NCBI RefSeq assembly: GCF_001865675.1
Contig: NZ_CP011319.1
Location: 310,001 to 374,000, forward strand
Direction of reading: 5' to 3'
DNA from: Janthinobacterium sp. 1_2014MBL_MicDiv
Lineage (GTDB): Bacteria; Pseudomonadota; Gammaproteobacteria; Burkholderiales; Burkholderiaceae_D
Length of the DNA: 64,000 nucleotides
This document shows positions 1-8,239 of this stretch, piece by piece (the first letter of the stretch is position 1; each line of letters opens with the position of its first letter). The translations under genes were made by a program, and so were the position numbers. The notes under the pieces are model-generated. The model had not been told where the DNA came from. It ran no database searches and saw nothing but the letters and a program-made list of their open reading frames with translations.

Positions 1-680
1 GCGCCAACGTTTCCGTGATCTACGTACCGCCAGCAGGCGCGGCAGCGGCGATCTGGGAAGCTGTCGAAGCTGAAATGGATCTGGCCATTTGCATCACCGA
101 AGGCATTCCTGTCCGTGACATGATGGCCCTGAAAGACCGCATGGCTAAAGCCAACAGCAAAACCTTGCTGCTGGGCCCTAACTGCCCAGGCTTGATCACG
201 CCAGACGAAATCAAGATCGGCATCATGCCAGGCCACATCCACAAGAAGGGCCGTATCGGCGTGGTGTCGCGTTCGGGCACCCTGACCTATGAAGCAGTGG
301 GTCAGCTGACCGCACTGGGCCTGGGCCAATCGTCGGCAGTCGGCATCGGCGGCGACCCGATCAACGGTCTGAAGCACATCGACATCATGAAGATGTTCAA
401 TGACGATCCAGATACCGACGCGGTCATCATGATCGGCGAAATCGGCGGTCCGGATGAAGCCAACGCGGCTTATTGGATCAAAGACAACATGAAAAAACCG
501 GTCGTTGGCTTCATCGCTGGCGTGACCGCTCCTCCAGGCAAGCGCATGGGCCACGCCGGCGCGCTGATCTCGGGCGGTGCCGATACGGCACAAGCCAAGC
601 TGGAAATCATGGAAGCTTGCGGCATCACCGTGACCAAGAACCCGTCGGAAATGGCGCGTCTGCTGAAAGCCATGCTGTAA
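1..680 (+). CDS. sucD: Succinyl-CoA synthetase subunit alpha, 5' end missing
   Basis: This is the 3' part of the alpha subunit of succinate-CoA ligase, the TCA-cycle enzyme that makes ATP or GTP from succinyl-CoA. The reading frame is open from the first bases of the window (first full codon at 3), so the true start lies outside. Visible family marks are the GPNCPG segment, the SRSGTLTYE segment and the GHAGALISGG segment, whose histidine is the phosphorylated residue in this family. The protein ends with NPSEMARLL as expected for SucD. The partner gene sucC is presumably just upstream of the window. A strong terminator follows at once. Family assignment is secure. Confidence 0.97.
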   Translation, partial: ANVSVIYVPPAGAAAAIWEAVEAEMDLAICITEGIPVRDMMALKDRMAKANSKTLLLGPNCPGLITPDEIKIGIMPGHIHKKGRIGVVSRSGTLTYEAVGQLTALGLGQSSAVGIGGDPINGLKHIDIMKMFNDDPDTDAVIMIGEIGGPDEANAAYWIKDNMKKPVVGFIAGVTAPPGKRMGHAGALISGGADTAQAKLEIMEACGITVTKNPSEMARLLKAML

Positions 681-703
681 TTTCAGCCTGGTCGCCGCAG
701 TAC

Positions 704-731
704 AAAAAAGGAGCTTCGGCTCCTTTTTTTT
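704..731 (+). terminator. Rho-independent terminator after sucD
   Basis: An A-rich arm followed by GGAGC, a TTCG tetraloop, GCTCC and a run of eight T. The A-tract before the stem makes it potentially bidirectional. It separates sucD from the pilin gene. Confidence 0.93.
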
Positions 732-840
732 GTCTGTGCGCTACGGCGGATCGTGGCGCCGGGGGGACGAAAAGCGACCGATGGCGCCCAAATGCGTCGT
801 TTTTCTTGCTTTCCTATCCCTTCCGCCCCATGCGCGCCGC

Positions 841-856
841 TGGCATGGCGCTTGCA
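841..856 (+). promoter_or_regulatory. Sigma-54 (RpoN) promoter of the pilin gene
   Basis: The sequence TGGCATGGCGCTTGCA matches the RpoN -24/-12 consensus TGGCAC-N5-TTGC with exact spacing; only the last base of the -24 element differs. GG of the -24 element is at 842-843 and GC of the -12 element at 854-855, which predicts a transcript start near 867. RpoN with the PilR activator drives the major pilin gene in Pseudomonas and relatives, so this site also supports the pilin call. A PilR site further upstream was not identified. Confidence 0.82.
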
Positions 857-894
857 CCGTGCAGGACATGAGCATCTGCACAAGGGAGGAAACG

Positions 895-1359
895 ATGCGC
901 GCGCAAAGCGGATTTACCCTGATAGAACTGATGATCGTCGTGGCCATCGCCGGCATCCTGGCGGCCGTGGCCATTCCCCAGTATGGCGACTACACGATGC
1001 GGGCCAAGGTCAGCAACGTGCTGGCCGCTGCCGCTCCGTTGAAGACGGCCGTGGCCCTGTGCGTGCAGGAAAATGGCGGCGCTGCAGCCATCTGCAGCAC
1101 GCCCGCCGCCAACGTGCCCGGCGTCATCCCGCTATTCACGCCGACGCGCGAAGTGGCCAGCGCCAAGGTCACGACGGGCGATATCGAGCTGACCCTGGCT
1201 GGCGATCTGGGCAATGGCGTGGGTGGCAAGATCGTGAAAATGACCTTGACGCCGGGCAGCAGCAGCCTGACGTGGATGAACAGCACCACGGTGACGAATG
1301 GGGCGGCGATCGAGGCCATCCTGAAGAACAATCCGCCACCGCCGGCGGCAACGCTGTGA
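895..1359 (+). CDS. pilA: Type IV pilin (PilA-like major pilin)
   Basis: A 154-residue prepilin. The start at 895 is set by the Shine-Dalgarno sequence AGGGAGGA at 883-890 and gives a short leader, MRAQSG, cut by the prepilin peptidase before the phenylalanine of FTLIELMIVVAIAGILAAVAIPQY. Glu5 of the mature pilin is present. The hydrophobic helix is residues 7-30, and the C-terminal globular part holds two cysteines (in ALCVQ and AICST) that could form a disulfide. It is the structural subunit of type IV pili, for twitching, adhesion and DNA uptake. No other pilus assembly gene is in the window, so it sits apart from the rest of the pilus machinery. A minor pilin is possible, but the sigma-54 promoter favours a major one. 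Confidence 0.9.
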   Translation: MRAQSGFTLIELMIVVAIAGILAAVAIPQYGDYTMRAKVSNVLAAAAPLKTAVALCVQENGGAAAICSTPAANVPGVIPLFTPTREVASAKVTTGDIELTLAGDLGNGVGGKIVKMTLTPGSSSLTWMNSTTVTNGAAIEAILKNNPPPPAATL

Positions 1360-1380
1360 GCGCCGACTGCCTGGCCGCCA

Positions 1381-2103
1381 TCAGACGATTTTTTGCCGGT
1401 CCGCGATTAGCGCTTCGTAGGTGAGGTTTTGCAGCAGCGTGTAATGGGTCGGTTCCAGGTCGATGAATTGCACGCCATACGTATAGATTTCGGGCGCGTC
1501 GGCCGCCTGGCCATGCGACGGCTTGCCGACGCTGACGTTCTGGATGCGGGCGCGCGTGTTGACGCGCATCTGGTGCTTGTTCGGCTGCACCAGCAGGGTA
1601 AAGCTCAGGGCCACGCCGTCGTCGTCGGGCGTGAGCATGCTGGGCGCCTCGATCAGCGCCCCGGAAACGCTGAGGTTGACGATGAACACGGGCACGGCCG
1701 CCACATCACGGTAGCTGAGCTGCGCGGGTATCTCCACCTTGACGCGCATCGCCGTGCGCAGGCTCGTGCCCTGTATGGTGTCGGGAAAGCTCAGGTGGAC
1801 ATAATTGAGGGGGCGGCCAAAGATGCGCAGCACGCTGCAGGAAAACGAACACACGGTAACGCCGGAAAACACGCGGATGGTCAGCTTGTCGCCCTCGTTG
1901 AGCATGATGGCGGCGCCGTTTTCCTGCGGAATCTTGACGATCAGATACTCATCCTTCACATAGCCGATCACGGTCGAGAAATGCTGGATGGGCTTGATGG
2001 TGCGGTGCGTGATGAACTGGATGCGCCCGCCCACCTGCAGATTCATGGCTTCGAATTCGAAGTCCTGGAGCTTGCTTTCCGCGGCGGGCTTGTTGCTTGT
2101 CAT
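1381..2103 (-). CDS. PilZ-domain flagellar brake protein, YcgR-like
   Basis: A 240-residue soluble protein. The N-terminal half (about 20-105) looks like the PilZN/YcgR domain (VGGRIQFIT...GYVKDEYLIVKIP). The C-terminal half is a PilZ domain with the c-di-GMP-binding arginine motif in RTAMRVKVEIPAQL and the second motif in NLSVSGALIE. YcgR-type proteins bind c-di-GMP and slow the flagellar motor or alter chemotaxis. This protein is therefore a probable read-out of the c-di-GMP enzymes encoded later in the window. It is transcribed alone and converges on the pilin gene. Assignment to the YcgR type is firm; the motor as target is inferred. Confidence 0.85.
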   Translation of the reverse strand: MTSNKPAAESKLQDFEFEAMNLQVGGRIQFITHRTIKPIQHFSTVIGYVKDEYLIVKIPQENGAAIMLNEGDKLTIRVFSGVTVCSFSCSVLRIFGRPLNYVHLSFPDTIQGTSLRTAMRVKVEIPAQLSYRDVAAVPVFIVNLSVSGALIEAPSMLTPDDDGVALSFTLLVQPNKHQMRVNTRARIQNVSVGKPSHGQAADAPEIYTYGVQFIDLEPTHYTLLQNLTYEALIADRQKIV

Positions 2104-2229
2104 GCGCTACTCGTCTCAATGTTGTCGAATAGCAGTATGCATGATTTCTTGATGAAAAAGCATTTACATCAATAAAATCGGGATGGGCTGCAAAAAATAC
2201 GCGACGGCGTGCCGGCACGCGCCGCAAGC

Positions 2230-2261
2230 TTTACAATTGCGTCAATATTGACGAATGTAAA
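2230..2261. promoter_or_regulatory. Nested inverted repeat, probable operator
   Basis: A perfect 14-bp palindrome, CGTCAATATTGACG (2240-2253), lies inside a second inverted repeat, TTTACA (2230-2235) and TGTAAA (2256-2261). The block ends 4 bp before the start codon of the small membrane protein at 2266, so a bound protein would block its expression. The cognate regulator is not recognisable in the window. Confidence 0.5.
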
Positions 2262-2265
2262 TCTT

Positions 2266-2643
2266 ATGGCGCGCAGCTATTTCTGGACGATGTTGTTGCT
2301 GATCCTGCATCAGGTCGATGCGGCGTATTGGCGTGAATGGGAAATGTTTCATGTGCCGGGCGGCATACAGGGTTTCCTGGTATTCAACCTGGCGGCGATT
2401 GCCCTGGTGCTGGCCGGTTACCGCCACGTGTTGCTGGGCACCATGCAGGCACGGCGCTATGCGGCGGTGTGCGCCGCGCTGGGCGTGGGCACATTCCTGA
2501 TCCACGCCGGCTTTGCGCTGGCGGGGCTGGAGCAATTCCACCTGCCGCTGTCGATCGCCATCCTCGTGCTGTGCCTGGGCAGCGCCGTGTGGCTGCTGTG
2601 CGACTTGCGCCGCCTCAAGGCGGCGCCGCCAGTGCCCGCCTGA
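2266..2643 (+). CDS. Small multi-pass membrane protein (DUF6713-like)
   Basis: A 125-residue protein with about four hydrophobic segments: near residues 2-14, 31-50, 62-85 and 93-112. The start at 2266 gives MARSYFWTMLLLILHQVDAAYWREWEMF. The HQVDAAYWREWEMF signature and size resemble proteins grouped as DUF6713; I recall the name with limited certainty. Function is unknown. It sits alone between the divergently read PilZ gene and the convergent moaC. A large palindrome overlaps its leader, which suggests tight regulation. No clear Shine-Dalgarno is visible before 2266, so the start could be another in-frame codon. Confidence 0.65.
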   Translation: MARSYFWTMLLLILHQVDAAYWREWEMFHVPGGIQGFLVFNLAAIALVLAGYRHVLLGTMQARRYAAVCAALGVGTFLIHAGFALAGLEQFHLPLSIAILVLCLGSAVWLLCDLRRLKAAPPVPA

Positions 2644-2660
2644 AGCGGTGGCGCTGCGCC

Positions 2661-3167
2661 CTAGACCTCGGCGTGCCAGTCGCCCGACTTGCCGCCATGC
2701 TTTTCCAGCACGCGCACATTGGTCATGACCATGCCGCGGTCGACGGCCTTGCACATGTCGTAGATCGTCAATAAACCGATCTGCACGGAGGTCAGCGCTT
2801 CCATTTCCACGCCCGTCTTGCCCGTCGTGTCGACCTGGGCGCGGCAGTGCACGCTGTTGGCGGCGGCGTCGATGTCAAAGTCGACCGTCACGCGCGTGAG
2901 CGCCAGCGGGTGGCACAGGGGAATCAGATCGCTGGTGCGCTTGGCGCCCATGATGGCGGCGATGCGGGCGATGCCCAGCACGTCGCCCTTCTTGGCGTTG
3001 CCGGAGATGATCAATGCCAGCGTCGCCGGCTGCATGCGGATGGTGCCGGCCGCCACGGCGCTGCGGCGCGTGTCTTCCTTGCTGCCCACGTCGACCATAT
3101 GGGCCTGGCCCGTGGCGTCGAAATGGGTCAGTTCCCCGGCGGGGGCTTGCTTGTCTGCTGTTGTCAT
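2661..3167 (-). CDS. moaC: Cyclic pyranopterin monophosphate synthase MoaC
   Basis: A 168-residue cytosolic enzyme of molybdenum cofactor synthesis. It converts the MoaA product (3',8-cyclo-7,8-dihydro-GTP) into cyclic pyranopterin monophosphate. Family signatures are clear: HMVDVGSKEDTRR near the N terminus, LIPLCHPL, KTGVEMEALTSV, DMCKAVDRGM and a C-terminal KSG. Length is normal for the family (about 160). No other mo-cofactor gene is in the window. It is divergent from the M48 peptidase gene, with a 107-bp gap. Confidence 0.96.
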   Translation of the reverse strand: MTTADKQAPAGELTHFDATGQAHMVDVGSKEDTRRSAVAAGTIRMQPATLALIISGNAKKGDVLGIARIAAIMGAKRTSDLIPLCHPLALTRVTVDFDIDAAANSVHCRAQVDTTGKTGVEMEALTSVQIGLLTIYDMCKAVDRGMVMTNVRVLEKHGGKSGDWHAEV

Positions 3168-3274
3168 GGCGTCAAAAGTGGGTCAGGAAATGGGGGCGCG
3201 GCATGTCGTAAGGGAAAGCCGTGCCACAAGCATATCGCATGCCTGTCGCGCGGAAACGGCGCCGCGAACAAGGT

Positions 3275-4945
3275 ATGATATCACCCGTGAATTCAAAAAC
3301 TACCCTCCAGTCCGTACTTGAAAACGCCGGCGCGGCATTGCGGCGCCAGCCATGGCGCATGTCCGTGCTGGCCGCGTTATGGCTCGCTGCGCCCTGTGCG
3401 CTGGCGCAAACCTATACCTCGGCGCCAGCCGCCAGCACCGCTGCCAAGCCGGCCAGCGGCTGGACGCCGTCGGCCGTGCCGCCCGCGCCGAACCTGCCGA
3501 ACCTGGGCGATACCTCGCGCGAAGACCTGTCGCCGGCGATGGAGCGCAAGATCGGCGAGGAAATCATGCGCGGCGTTCGCGGCGACCGCGATTACCTCGA
3601 CGACGCCCCGCTGCTGGAATACCTGAACACCTTCGGCAACGCCCTCGTGGCGGCGCGGCCCAGCGTGCGCGGCGAAACGAATTACGATTATTTCTTCTTT
3701 GCCGTGCGCGATCCGCAATTGAACGCGTTCGCCTTGCCCGGCGGTTTCATCGGCGTGCACTCGGCCCTGCTGCTGGCCGCGCAAACGGAAGCGGAATTGG
3801 CGTCCGTGCTGTCGCACGAGATCGGCCACGTGGCGCAGCGCCATATCGCGCGCATGCTGGGACAGCAGCGCCAGGATGCCCTGATGCCGCTGGCGGCCAT
3901 GCTGCTGGCGGCGCTGGCGTCGCGCGCGGGCGGCGACGTGGCCATGGGCGTGTTTGCCGCCGGCCAGGGCCTGGCCATCCAGCGCCAGCTCAATTTCGGC
4001 CGCGACGCCGAACGCGAGGCGGACCGCATCGGTTTCCAGATCATGGGCGAGGCCGGTTTCGACACCACCGGCATGGTGGCCTTCTTTGGCCGCATGCAGG
4101 CGGCCAGCCGCTCGTACAGCGACCTGATGCCCGCCTACCTGCAGACGCATCCCCTGACCACCGAGCGCATCGCCGACATCCAGGCGCGCATCCGCGAGCA
4201 GCCGTACAAGCAGCGTCCGGACAGCCTGAATTTCCACCTGGCGCGCGCCCGTGCCCGCGTGCTGCAGGATGAAAGCGTGCAAGGCCTGTTGAATGCCCGG
4301 GCCGTCTTCAAGACACAGCTGGAGCAGCAAAGCCGCTTCCAGGTGACGGCCGCCCACTATGGCTTGTCCTATGTGGCCGTCAAACAAGGTAAGCCCGCCG
4401 AGGCGCAGAAGGAACTCGACGCGGCCAATGCGGCCCTGCACCAGCCGGTCGGGCCGAATGTGTTTACCTCGGGCGGCACGCAGGCCCCCAATTCGCTGCT
4501 GGCGGCGATGGGGCTGGAAGTGCTGCTGATGCCGGCGCAAAAGAAGGAGGTGGCGCAACAGGCCTTGAAGGCGGCGGACGCGGCGCGCCAGCAGTTTCCC
4601 CTCTCGCGCGGCATCGCGCGCCAGTATGCGGAAGCGCTGATGGCCGCCGGCAAGCTGGAGCAGGCGACCCTGTACCTGCGCGACCAGGTGCAACTCTACA
4701 AGGAAGAGCCGGAACTGTACGACTTGCTGGCGAAAGTGTATGCGGACCAGGGCAAGATGACCTTGCAGCACATGGCGCTGGCCGAATCCTATGTGTTGCA
4801 GGGCGCCACCATGGCTGCGCTGGACCAGCTGACGATTGCCCGCAAGTCCACCGACGCGACCTTTTATGACCAGGCCGTGATCGATGCGCGCGAGCGGGAA
4901 TTGCAGGAAAAGCGCCGCGAACAGCTGAAGGAGCAGAAGGGCTAG
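3275..4945 (+). CDS. bepA: Periplasmic M48 metallopeptidase with TPR repeats, BepA-like
   Basis: A 556-residue protein. The N terminus carries a basic stretch and a hydrophobic segment ending ALAQ (about residue 45), read as a signal peptide. The peptidase domain has the zinc motif HEIGH (His181, Glu182, His185) and the third-ligand region EREAD (Glu248). From about residue 320 the sequence becomes helical and repeat-like, consistent with TPRs. This is the layout of BepA (YfgC), which assists or degrades LptD and other outer-membrane proteins stalled at the BAM complex. The start at 3275 is chosen because it precedes the basic n-region; ATG 3359 would also leave a signal-like N terminus. Symbol given by family resemblance. 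Confidence 0.85.
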   Translation: MISPVNSKTTLQSVLENAGAALRRQPWRMSVLAALWLAAPCALAQTYTSAPAASTAAKPASGWTPSAVPPAPNLPNLGDTSREDLSPAMERKIGEEIMRGVRGDRDYLDDAPLLEYLNTFGNALVAARPSVRGETNYDYFFFAVRDPQLNAFALPGGFIGVHSALLLAAQTEAELASVLSHEIGHVAQRHIARMLGQQRQDALMPLAAMLLAALASRAGGDVAMGVFAAGQGLAIQRQLNFGRDAEREADRIGFQIMGEAGFDTTGMVAFFGRMQAASRSYSDLMPAYLQTHPLTTERIADIQARIREQPYKQRPDSLNFHLARARARVLQDESVQGLLNARAVFKTQLEQQSRFQVTAAHYGLSYVAVKQGKPAEAQKELDAANAALHQPVGPNVFTSGGTQAPNSLLAAMGLEVLLMPAQKKEVAQQALKAADAARQQFPLSRGIARQYAEALMAAGKLEQATLYLRDQVQLYKEEPELYDLLAKVYADQGKMTLQHMALAESYVLQGATMAALDQLTIARKSTDATFYDQAVIDARERELQEKRREQLKEQKG

Positions 4946-4948
4946 CCC

Positions 4949-5539
4949 CTATGCGGCTTGCGGCGCGCGCTGGAAGCCAAAGCTCTGCGGCACGGCGGCA
5001 TGGGCCAGCGGCTGCACGGCAATCTCCTTGCCGTCATGTAACAAGGTCAGCTTGCCTTGCCCCCCTTCCAGCCAGGCCAGCAGGGCGTCGTCGCCGAGCG
5101 CCTGGCCATCGAGGCGCAGCGCGGGCAGCACCTGCGCCATGTCGCGGTCATCCACCTGCGCCACGATGGCGCCATGGCGCAGGATCAGGGCGCCGTTGTC
5201 GCACAGCCAGGCTGCATCGATGGCCGCCAGCGGCGCGCCCGTCTGCAAGACAAAACCATGTTGCGGATCGCTGCGGGCGATGTAGGGCGTCGCTTCCAGG
5301 TTCAGGTAGACGCGCTGCGGACCGTTCTGGAAAAACCAGCAGCCGCGCTCGTCATGGTCGTAATTGCGGTTGATAAACCCCAGCAGCGCCGCGTGGGCGA
5401 TCTTGTCGCCCGGTAGTTGCTGTTGCTGCGCATGCTGGTCGCGCATGCGCCAGTTGCCGCGCGCGTCCAGCCCCAGCCAGCCGTAGCAGTGGGGCACGTT
5501 CGGCCATTTGGCCAGGGCCTGCTTGACGAGATCATCCAT
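4949..5539 (-). CDS. Uncharacterised 196-aa protein next to YheT-like hydrolase
   Basis: A soluble protein with no signal peptide or membrane segment. The N-terminal half contains PHCYGWLGLDARGNWRMRD and a tract HDERGCWFFQNGPQRVYLNLEATPYI, and the C-terminal half looks like a mixed alpha/beta fold. It resembles an unknown-function family (possibly DUF2946) seen in Burkholderiales beside YheT-type hydrolases; I am not sure of the number. Its start codon overlaps the stop of the upstream hydrolase by 8 bp, so the two are translationally coupled and probably act together. It ends 3 bp from the convergent M48 gene. Confidence 0.75.
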   Translation of the reverse strand: MDDLVKQALAKWPNVPHCYGWLGLDARGNWRMRDQHAQQQQLPGDKIAHAALLGFINRNYDHDERGCWFFQNGPQRVYLNLEATPYIARSDPQHGFVLQTGAPLAAIDAAWLCDNGALILRHGAIVAQVDDRDMAQVLPALRLDGQALGDDALLAWLEGGQGKLTLLHDGKEIAVQPLAHAAVPQSFGFQRAPQAA

Positions 5540-6545
5540 GTAAGGCGTTTTCTGTTGAAGTGCGCAAGCCGTCAGCGTGACAGTTTTGCGGCGAAGACGG
5601 CGCCGCGCTGCCGCCTTCAAAAAAGGACAGCAGGCGCTGCGGCAGCCAGTCTATGCTGCCAGGCAACTTCCCGACGGCAAAGCCCACGTGGCCGCCATGG
5701 CGCGGATAGTCGAGCGTGACCTTGGGCGCGGCGCTGGCAGGCAGGAAGCGCCCGGGCAGGAAGGGGTCGTTCTGCGCATTGAGCACGAGGGTCGGCACGG
5801 TGATGTCCTGCAAGACGTGTTTCGCGCTGGCGCGGTGCCAGTAATCGTCGGCGTCGCGGTAGCCGTGCAGCGGCGCCGTGACGACATTGTCGAACGCGTG
5901 CAGGTCGCGCGCGGCCAGCATGGCGTCGCGTGGGAACAGGCCGGGAAACTGCTCGAGCTTGGCCAGGCATTTGGGTTTCAGGGTGTTCAGGAACATGCGC
6001 GTGTAGAGCCGGTTGAGGCCCGCGGACAGGGCCTTGCCGCCCTGCGCCAGGTCCAGCGGGGCGGACACGGCCGCGGCCGCGTCGACGAAGTCCGCCTGGT
6101 GCTGCGACTGGCCCAGCCAGCACAGCAGGGCGTTGCCGCCCAGCGAGACGCCGGCCGCGTAAAACTTGCCGCTGGCGCGCGGTCGCAGTGCGCGCAAGAC
6201 CCAGTCCACTTCCTGCGCGTCGCCGGAATGGTAAAAGCGCGGCGCCAGGTTCGCTTCGCCCGAGCAGCCGCGAAAATGCGGCACGGCGCCCGACCAGCCG
6301 CGCGCGGCCACTTCGGCCATCATGGCGCGCGCGTAATGGCTGCCGGAGGAGCCTTCCAGGCCATGGAACAGCACGACAAAGGGCTGGCCCGGCTGGCCAT
6401 CGACCAGATCGACGTCGACGAAATCGCCATCGGGCGCCTGCCAGCGTTCGCGGCGGAAGGGCACGGCAGGCTTGCTGATGCACAGGGCCGGATAAATCGT
6501 TTGCAAGTGGCCGCTGGGCAACCAGAATGGGGCGGTGTAAGTCAT
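5532..6545 (-). CDS. Alpha/beta hydrolase of the YheT family
   Basis: A 337-residue cytosolic alpha/beta hydrolase. The oxyanion-loop segment is FHGLEGSSGSHYA, the nucleophile elbow is AGVSLGGN with the catalytic serine, the acid region is NAQNDPFLP and the catalytic histidine lies in HGGHVGF. The opening PFWLPSGHLQTIYPAL is the typical YheT start. YheT/ABHD1-type enzymes are esterases or lipases of unclear natural substrate. The C-terminal tail of about 25 residues is low in conservation features. The gene overlaps the downstream unknown gene by 8 bp and follows the NTF2-like gene by 10 bp, which points to an operon of three or four genes on the minus strand. Confidence 0.88.
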   Translation of the reverse strand: MTYTAPFWLPSGHLQTIYPALCISKPAVPFRRERWQAPDGDFVDVDLVDGQPGQPFVVLFHGLEGSSGSHYARAMMAEVAARGWSGAVPHFRGCSGEANLAPRFYHSGDAQEVDWVLRALRPRASGKFYAAGVSLGGNALLCWLGQSQHQADFVDAAAAVSAPLDLAQGGKALSAGLNRLYTRMFLNTLKPKCLAKLEQFPGLFPRDAMLAARDLHAFDNVVTAPLHGYRDADDYWHRASAKHVLQDITVPTLVLNAQNDPFLPGRFLPASAAPKVTLDYPRHGGHVGFAVGKLPGSIDWLPQRLLSFFEGGSAAPSSPQNCHADGLRTSTENALHG

Positions 6546-6555
6546 CGTTCAGAGA

Positions 6556-6981
6556 TTAGTGCAGGATCTGCGCTCCCGCATGGTCCGCCGGCGCGCCGCC
6601 CGGCGCGATGGAGGCATGGTGCAGCACGATGCGCCAGCCGCGCGGCGTTTTCACATAGACATTGGTGGCCAGCAGGTGCGCCGGCCCGCCTTCCTCGGCG
6701 GTGACGCCTTCGATGACCGTGTGTACCGAGCTCATCAGATTGTGCGTTTCATGCAGCTGGGCCGGCACGATGTGCAGGCCGCCGCCGGCCAGGATGGCTT
6801 CCCACGAAGCGCGGATGGCCGCATGGCCGATCAGGCGCGCGCCGCCCGGGTGGATGCAGACGATTTCTTCGTCGTCGGCCCATAGCGCCATCAGCGCTTC
6901 GAGGTCGGCGCGGTGCAAGGCATCGTAGAACGCCGCTTCGATTTCCGCGGCGCTGCCATTGAGTTCCTTCAGACGTTTCAT
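6556..6981 (-). CDS. NTF2/SnoaL-like protein
   Basis: A 141-residue protein of the cystatin-like (nuclear transport factor 2) fold. Typical features are the helix EIEAAFYDALHRADLEALMALWADDEEIVCIHPGG, the conserved GHAAIRASWEAI and the sheet end GWRIVLHHASIAP. Bacterial members with this pattern are small enzymes or ligand-binding proteins of the DUF4440/SnoaL groups. The substrate cannot be told. The start at 6981 (MKRLKELNG) is preferred over an upstream codon because the extra residues are not family-like. It lies in the minus-strand group with the YheT-like hydrolase. Confidence 0.8.
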   Translation of the reverse strand: MKRLKELNGSAAEIEAAFYDALHRADLEALMALWADDEEIVCIHPGGARLIGHAAIRASWEAILAGGGLHIVPAQLHETHNLMSSVHTVIEGVTAEEGGPAHLLATNVYVKTPRGWRIVLHHASIAPGGAPADHAGAQILH

Positions 6982-7051
6982 GACGACTCCGGACTGATCG
7001 GTGCAGCTGTGCAAATGAAAACGGCGCGCTGGTGGCGCGCCGCTGGGCAGT

Positions 7052-7246
7052 TTAATGATGGCCGGCGCTGGCGCCTTCCTTCAGCGTGTAGGCGGTGCCG
7101 CAGTACGGGCACTTGGCGATGCCGCTCTTGTTGAATTCCAGGAACACGCGCGGATGCGACGACCACAGCGGCATGGCCGGGTTAGGGCAGTGGGCTGGCA
7201 GGTCTTTACTGTCGAGTTCGACCGCTGGCTGGGTGGTATTTGTCAT
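7052..7246 (-). CDS. Small zinc-finger (CHCC-type) protein
   Basis: A 64-residue protein with the metal-binding pattern of the zf-CHCC family: Cys20 in LPAHCPNP, His31 in SSHPRVFLEF, and Cys46 and Cys49 in KCPYCGTAY. This domain is the bacterial relative of the mitochondrial complex I accessory subunit NDUFS6; its role in bacteria is poorly known. Length is typical. The gene starts the minus-strand group that continues with the NTF2-like protein and the hydrolase. It is divergent from the azlCD pair. Confidence 0.88.
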   Translation of the reverse strand: MTNTTQPAVELDSKDLPAHCPNPAMPLWSSHPRVFLEFNKSGIAKCPYCGTAYTLKEGASAGHH

Positions 7247-7504
7247 CTTGTCATGCTCCGTGAGGCTGTATGGATGGAAGTCGGCTGCTGCCAAAAGCAC
7301 GATTTTAACGGATTCAGGCAGACAGCAAAAATCATGGCTAAAATGGCGGCTCGACCCTCTTCGGCTGCGGCGCGGTTTTTTGCGGAAATATGGCGCCTGC
7401 AGCGCCACCATGACTGGATTTGCCTTGCCGGTATCGCCGTTGTCGCCCTTGTCGCCATGCACCATTGTTGTGCAGTTACCACACTCAGCCTGCCGGAGCG
7501 CCGC

Positions 7505-8239
7505 GTGAACGCGATCGCGGCCGCCCGCGATGACGCTCTGCTGAAAGACGCCTGGCATGCCGGCCTGAAACTGGGGGCGCCCAGCCTGCTGGGCATCGCG
7601 GCCTGGGGCATGGTGGTGGGCGTGGCCATGGTGAAGAGCGGCCTGACGGTGGCGCAGGCGGGCGCCATGACCCTGTTCGTCTTTGCCGGTTCGGCCCAGC
7701 TCGCGTCCTTGCCCCTGCTGGCCGCGCAGGCGCCCGTGTGGGTGATCTTTGCCACGGCCCTCGTCGTCAATTTGCGTTTTGTCATCTTTTCCGTGCTGCT
7801 GGCGCCCCATTTCGCCCATCTGCCGTGGCGCCAGCGTTTTGCGCTCGGCTATGTTTCCGGCGATATCACGGTGGGGCTGTTCCTGCAGCGCTACCGCGAC
7901 GAGGCGCCGGACCCGGCCAAGCTGCCCTTCCTGAAGGGCCTGATCTATCCCAACTGGCTGGCCTGGCAGATCGGTTCCTTCATCGGCATCGTGCTGGGCG
8001 CCGTCGTGCCGGCCGAATGGGGGCTGGGCTTTGCAGGGACGCTGGCGATCCTGTGCGTCACCGTGCCGCTGATCCAGAACCGCGCCGCCCTGTGCGGCGT
8101 GCTGGTGGCGGGCACGGTGGCCGTGCTCGCCTTCAGCCTGCCGTATAAGCTGGGCTTGCTGGTGGCCGTGCTGGTGGGCATGGTCAGCGCCATGGCCGTG
8201 GAAGAATTGACGGAAAAGTGGACAAAACGCCATGTTTGA
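7505..8239 (+). CDS. azlC: AzlC-family branched-chain amino acid exporter subunit
   Basis: A 244-residue membrane protein with several long hydrophobic helices. It carries the AzlC signatures GAPSLLGIAAWGMVVGVAMVKSGL, FAGSAQLASLPLLA and VVNLRFVIFSVLLAPHF. AzlC with the small partner AzlD exports branched-chain amino acids or analogues. GTG at 7505 is taken as the start, giving a normal length; an in-frame ATG at 7457 would add 16 residues that look unlike the family. The stop overlaps the azlD start by 8 bp, so the two subunits are coupled. The 258 bp between this start and the divergent zinc-finger gene hold no other gene that I can support. Confidence 0.88.
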   Translation: MNAIAAARDDALLKDAWHAGLKLGAPSLLGIAAWGMVVGVAMVKSGLTVAQAGAMTLFVFAGSAQLASLPLLAAQAPVWVIFATALVVNLRFVIFSVLLAPHFAHLPWRQRFALGYVSGDITVGLFLQRYRDEAPDPAKLPFLKGLIYPNWLAWQIGSFIGIVLGAVVPAEWGLGFAGTLAILCVTVPLIQNRAALCGVLVAGTVAVLAFSLPYKLGLLVAVLVGMVSAMAVEELTEKWTKRHV

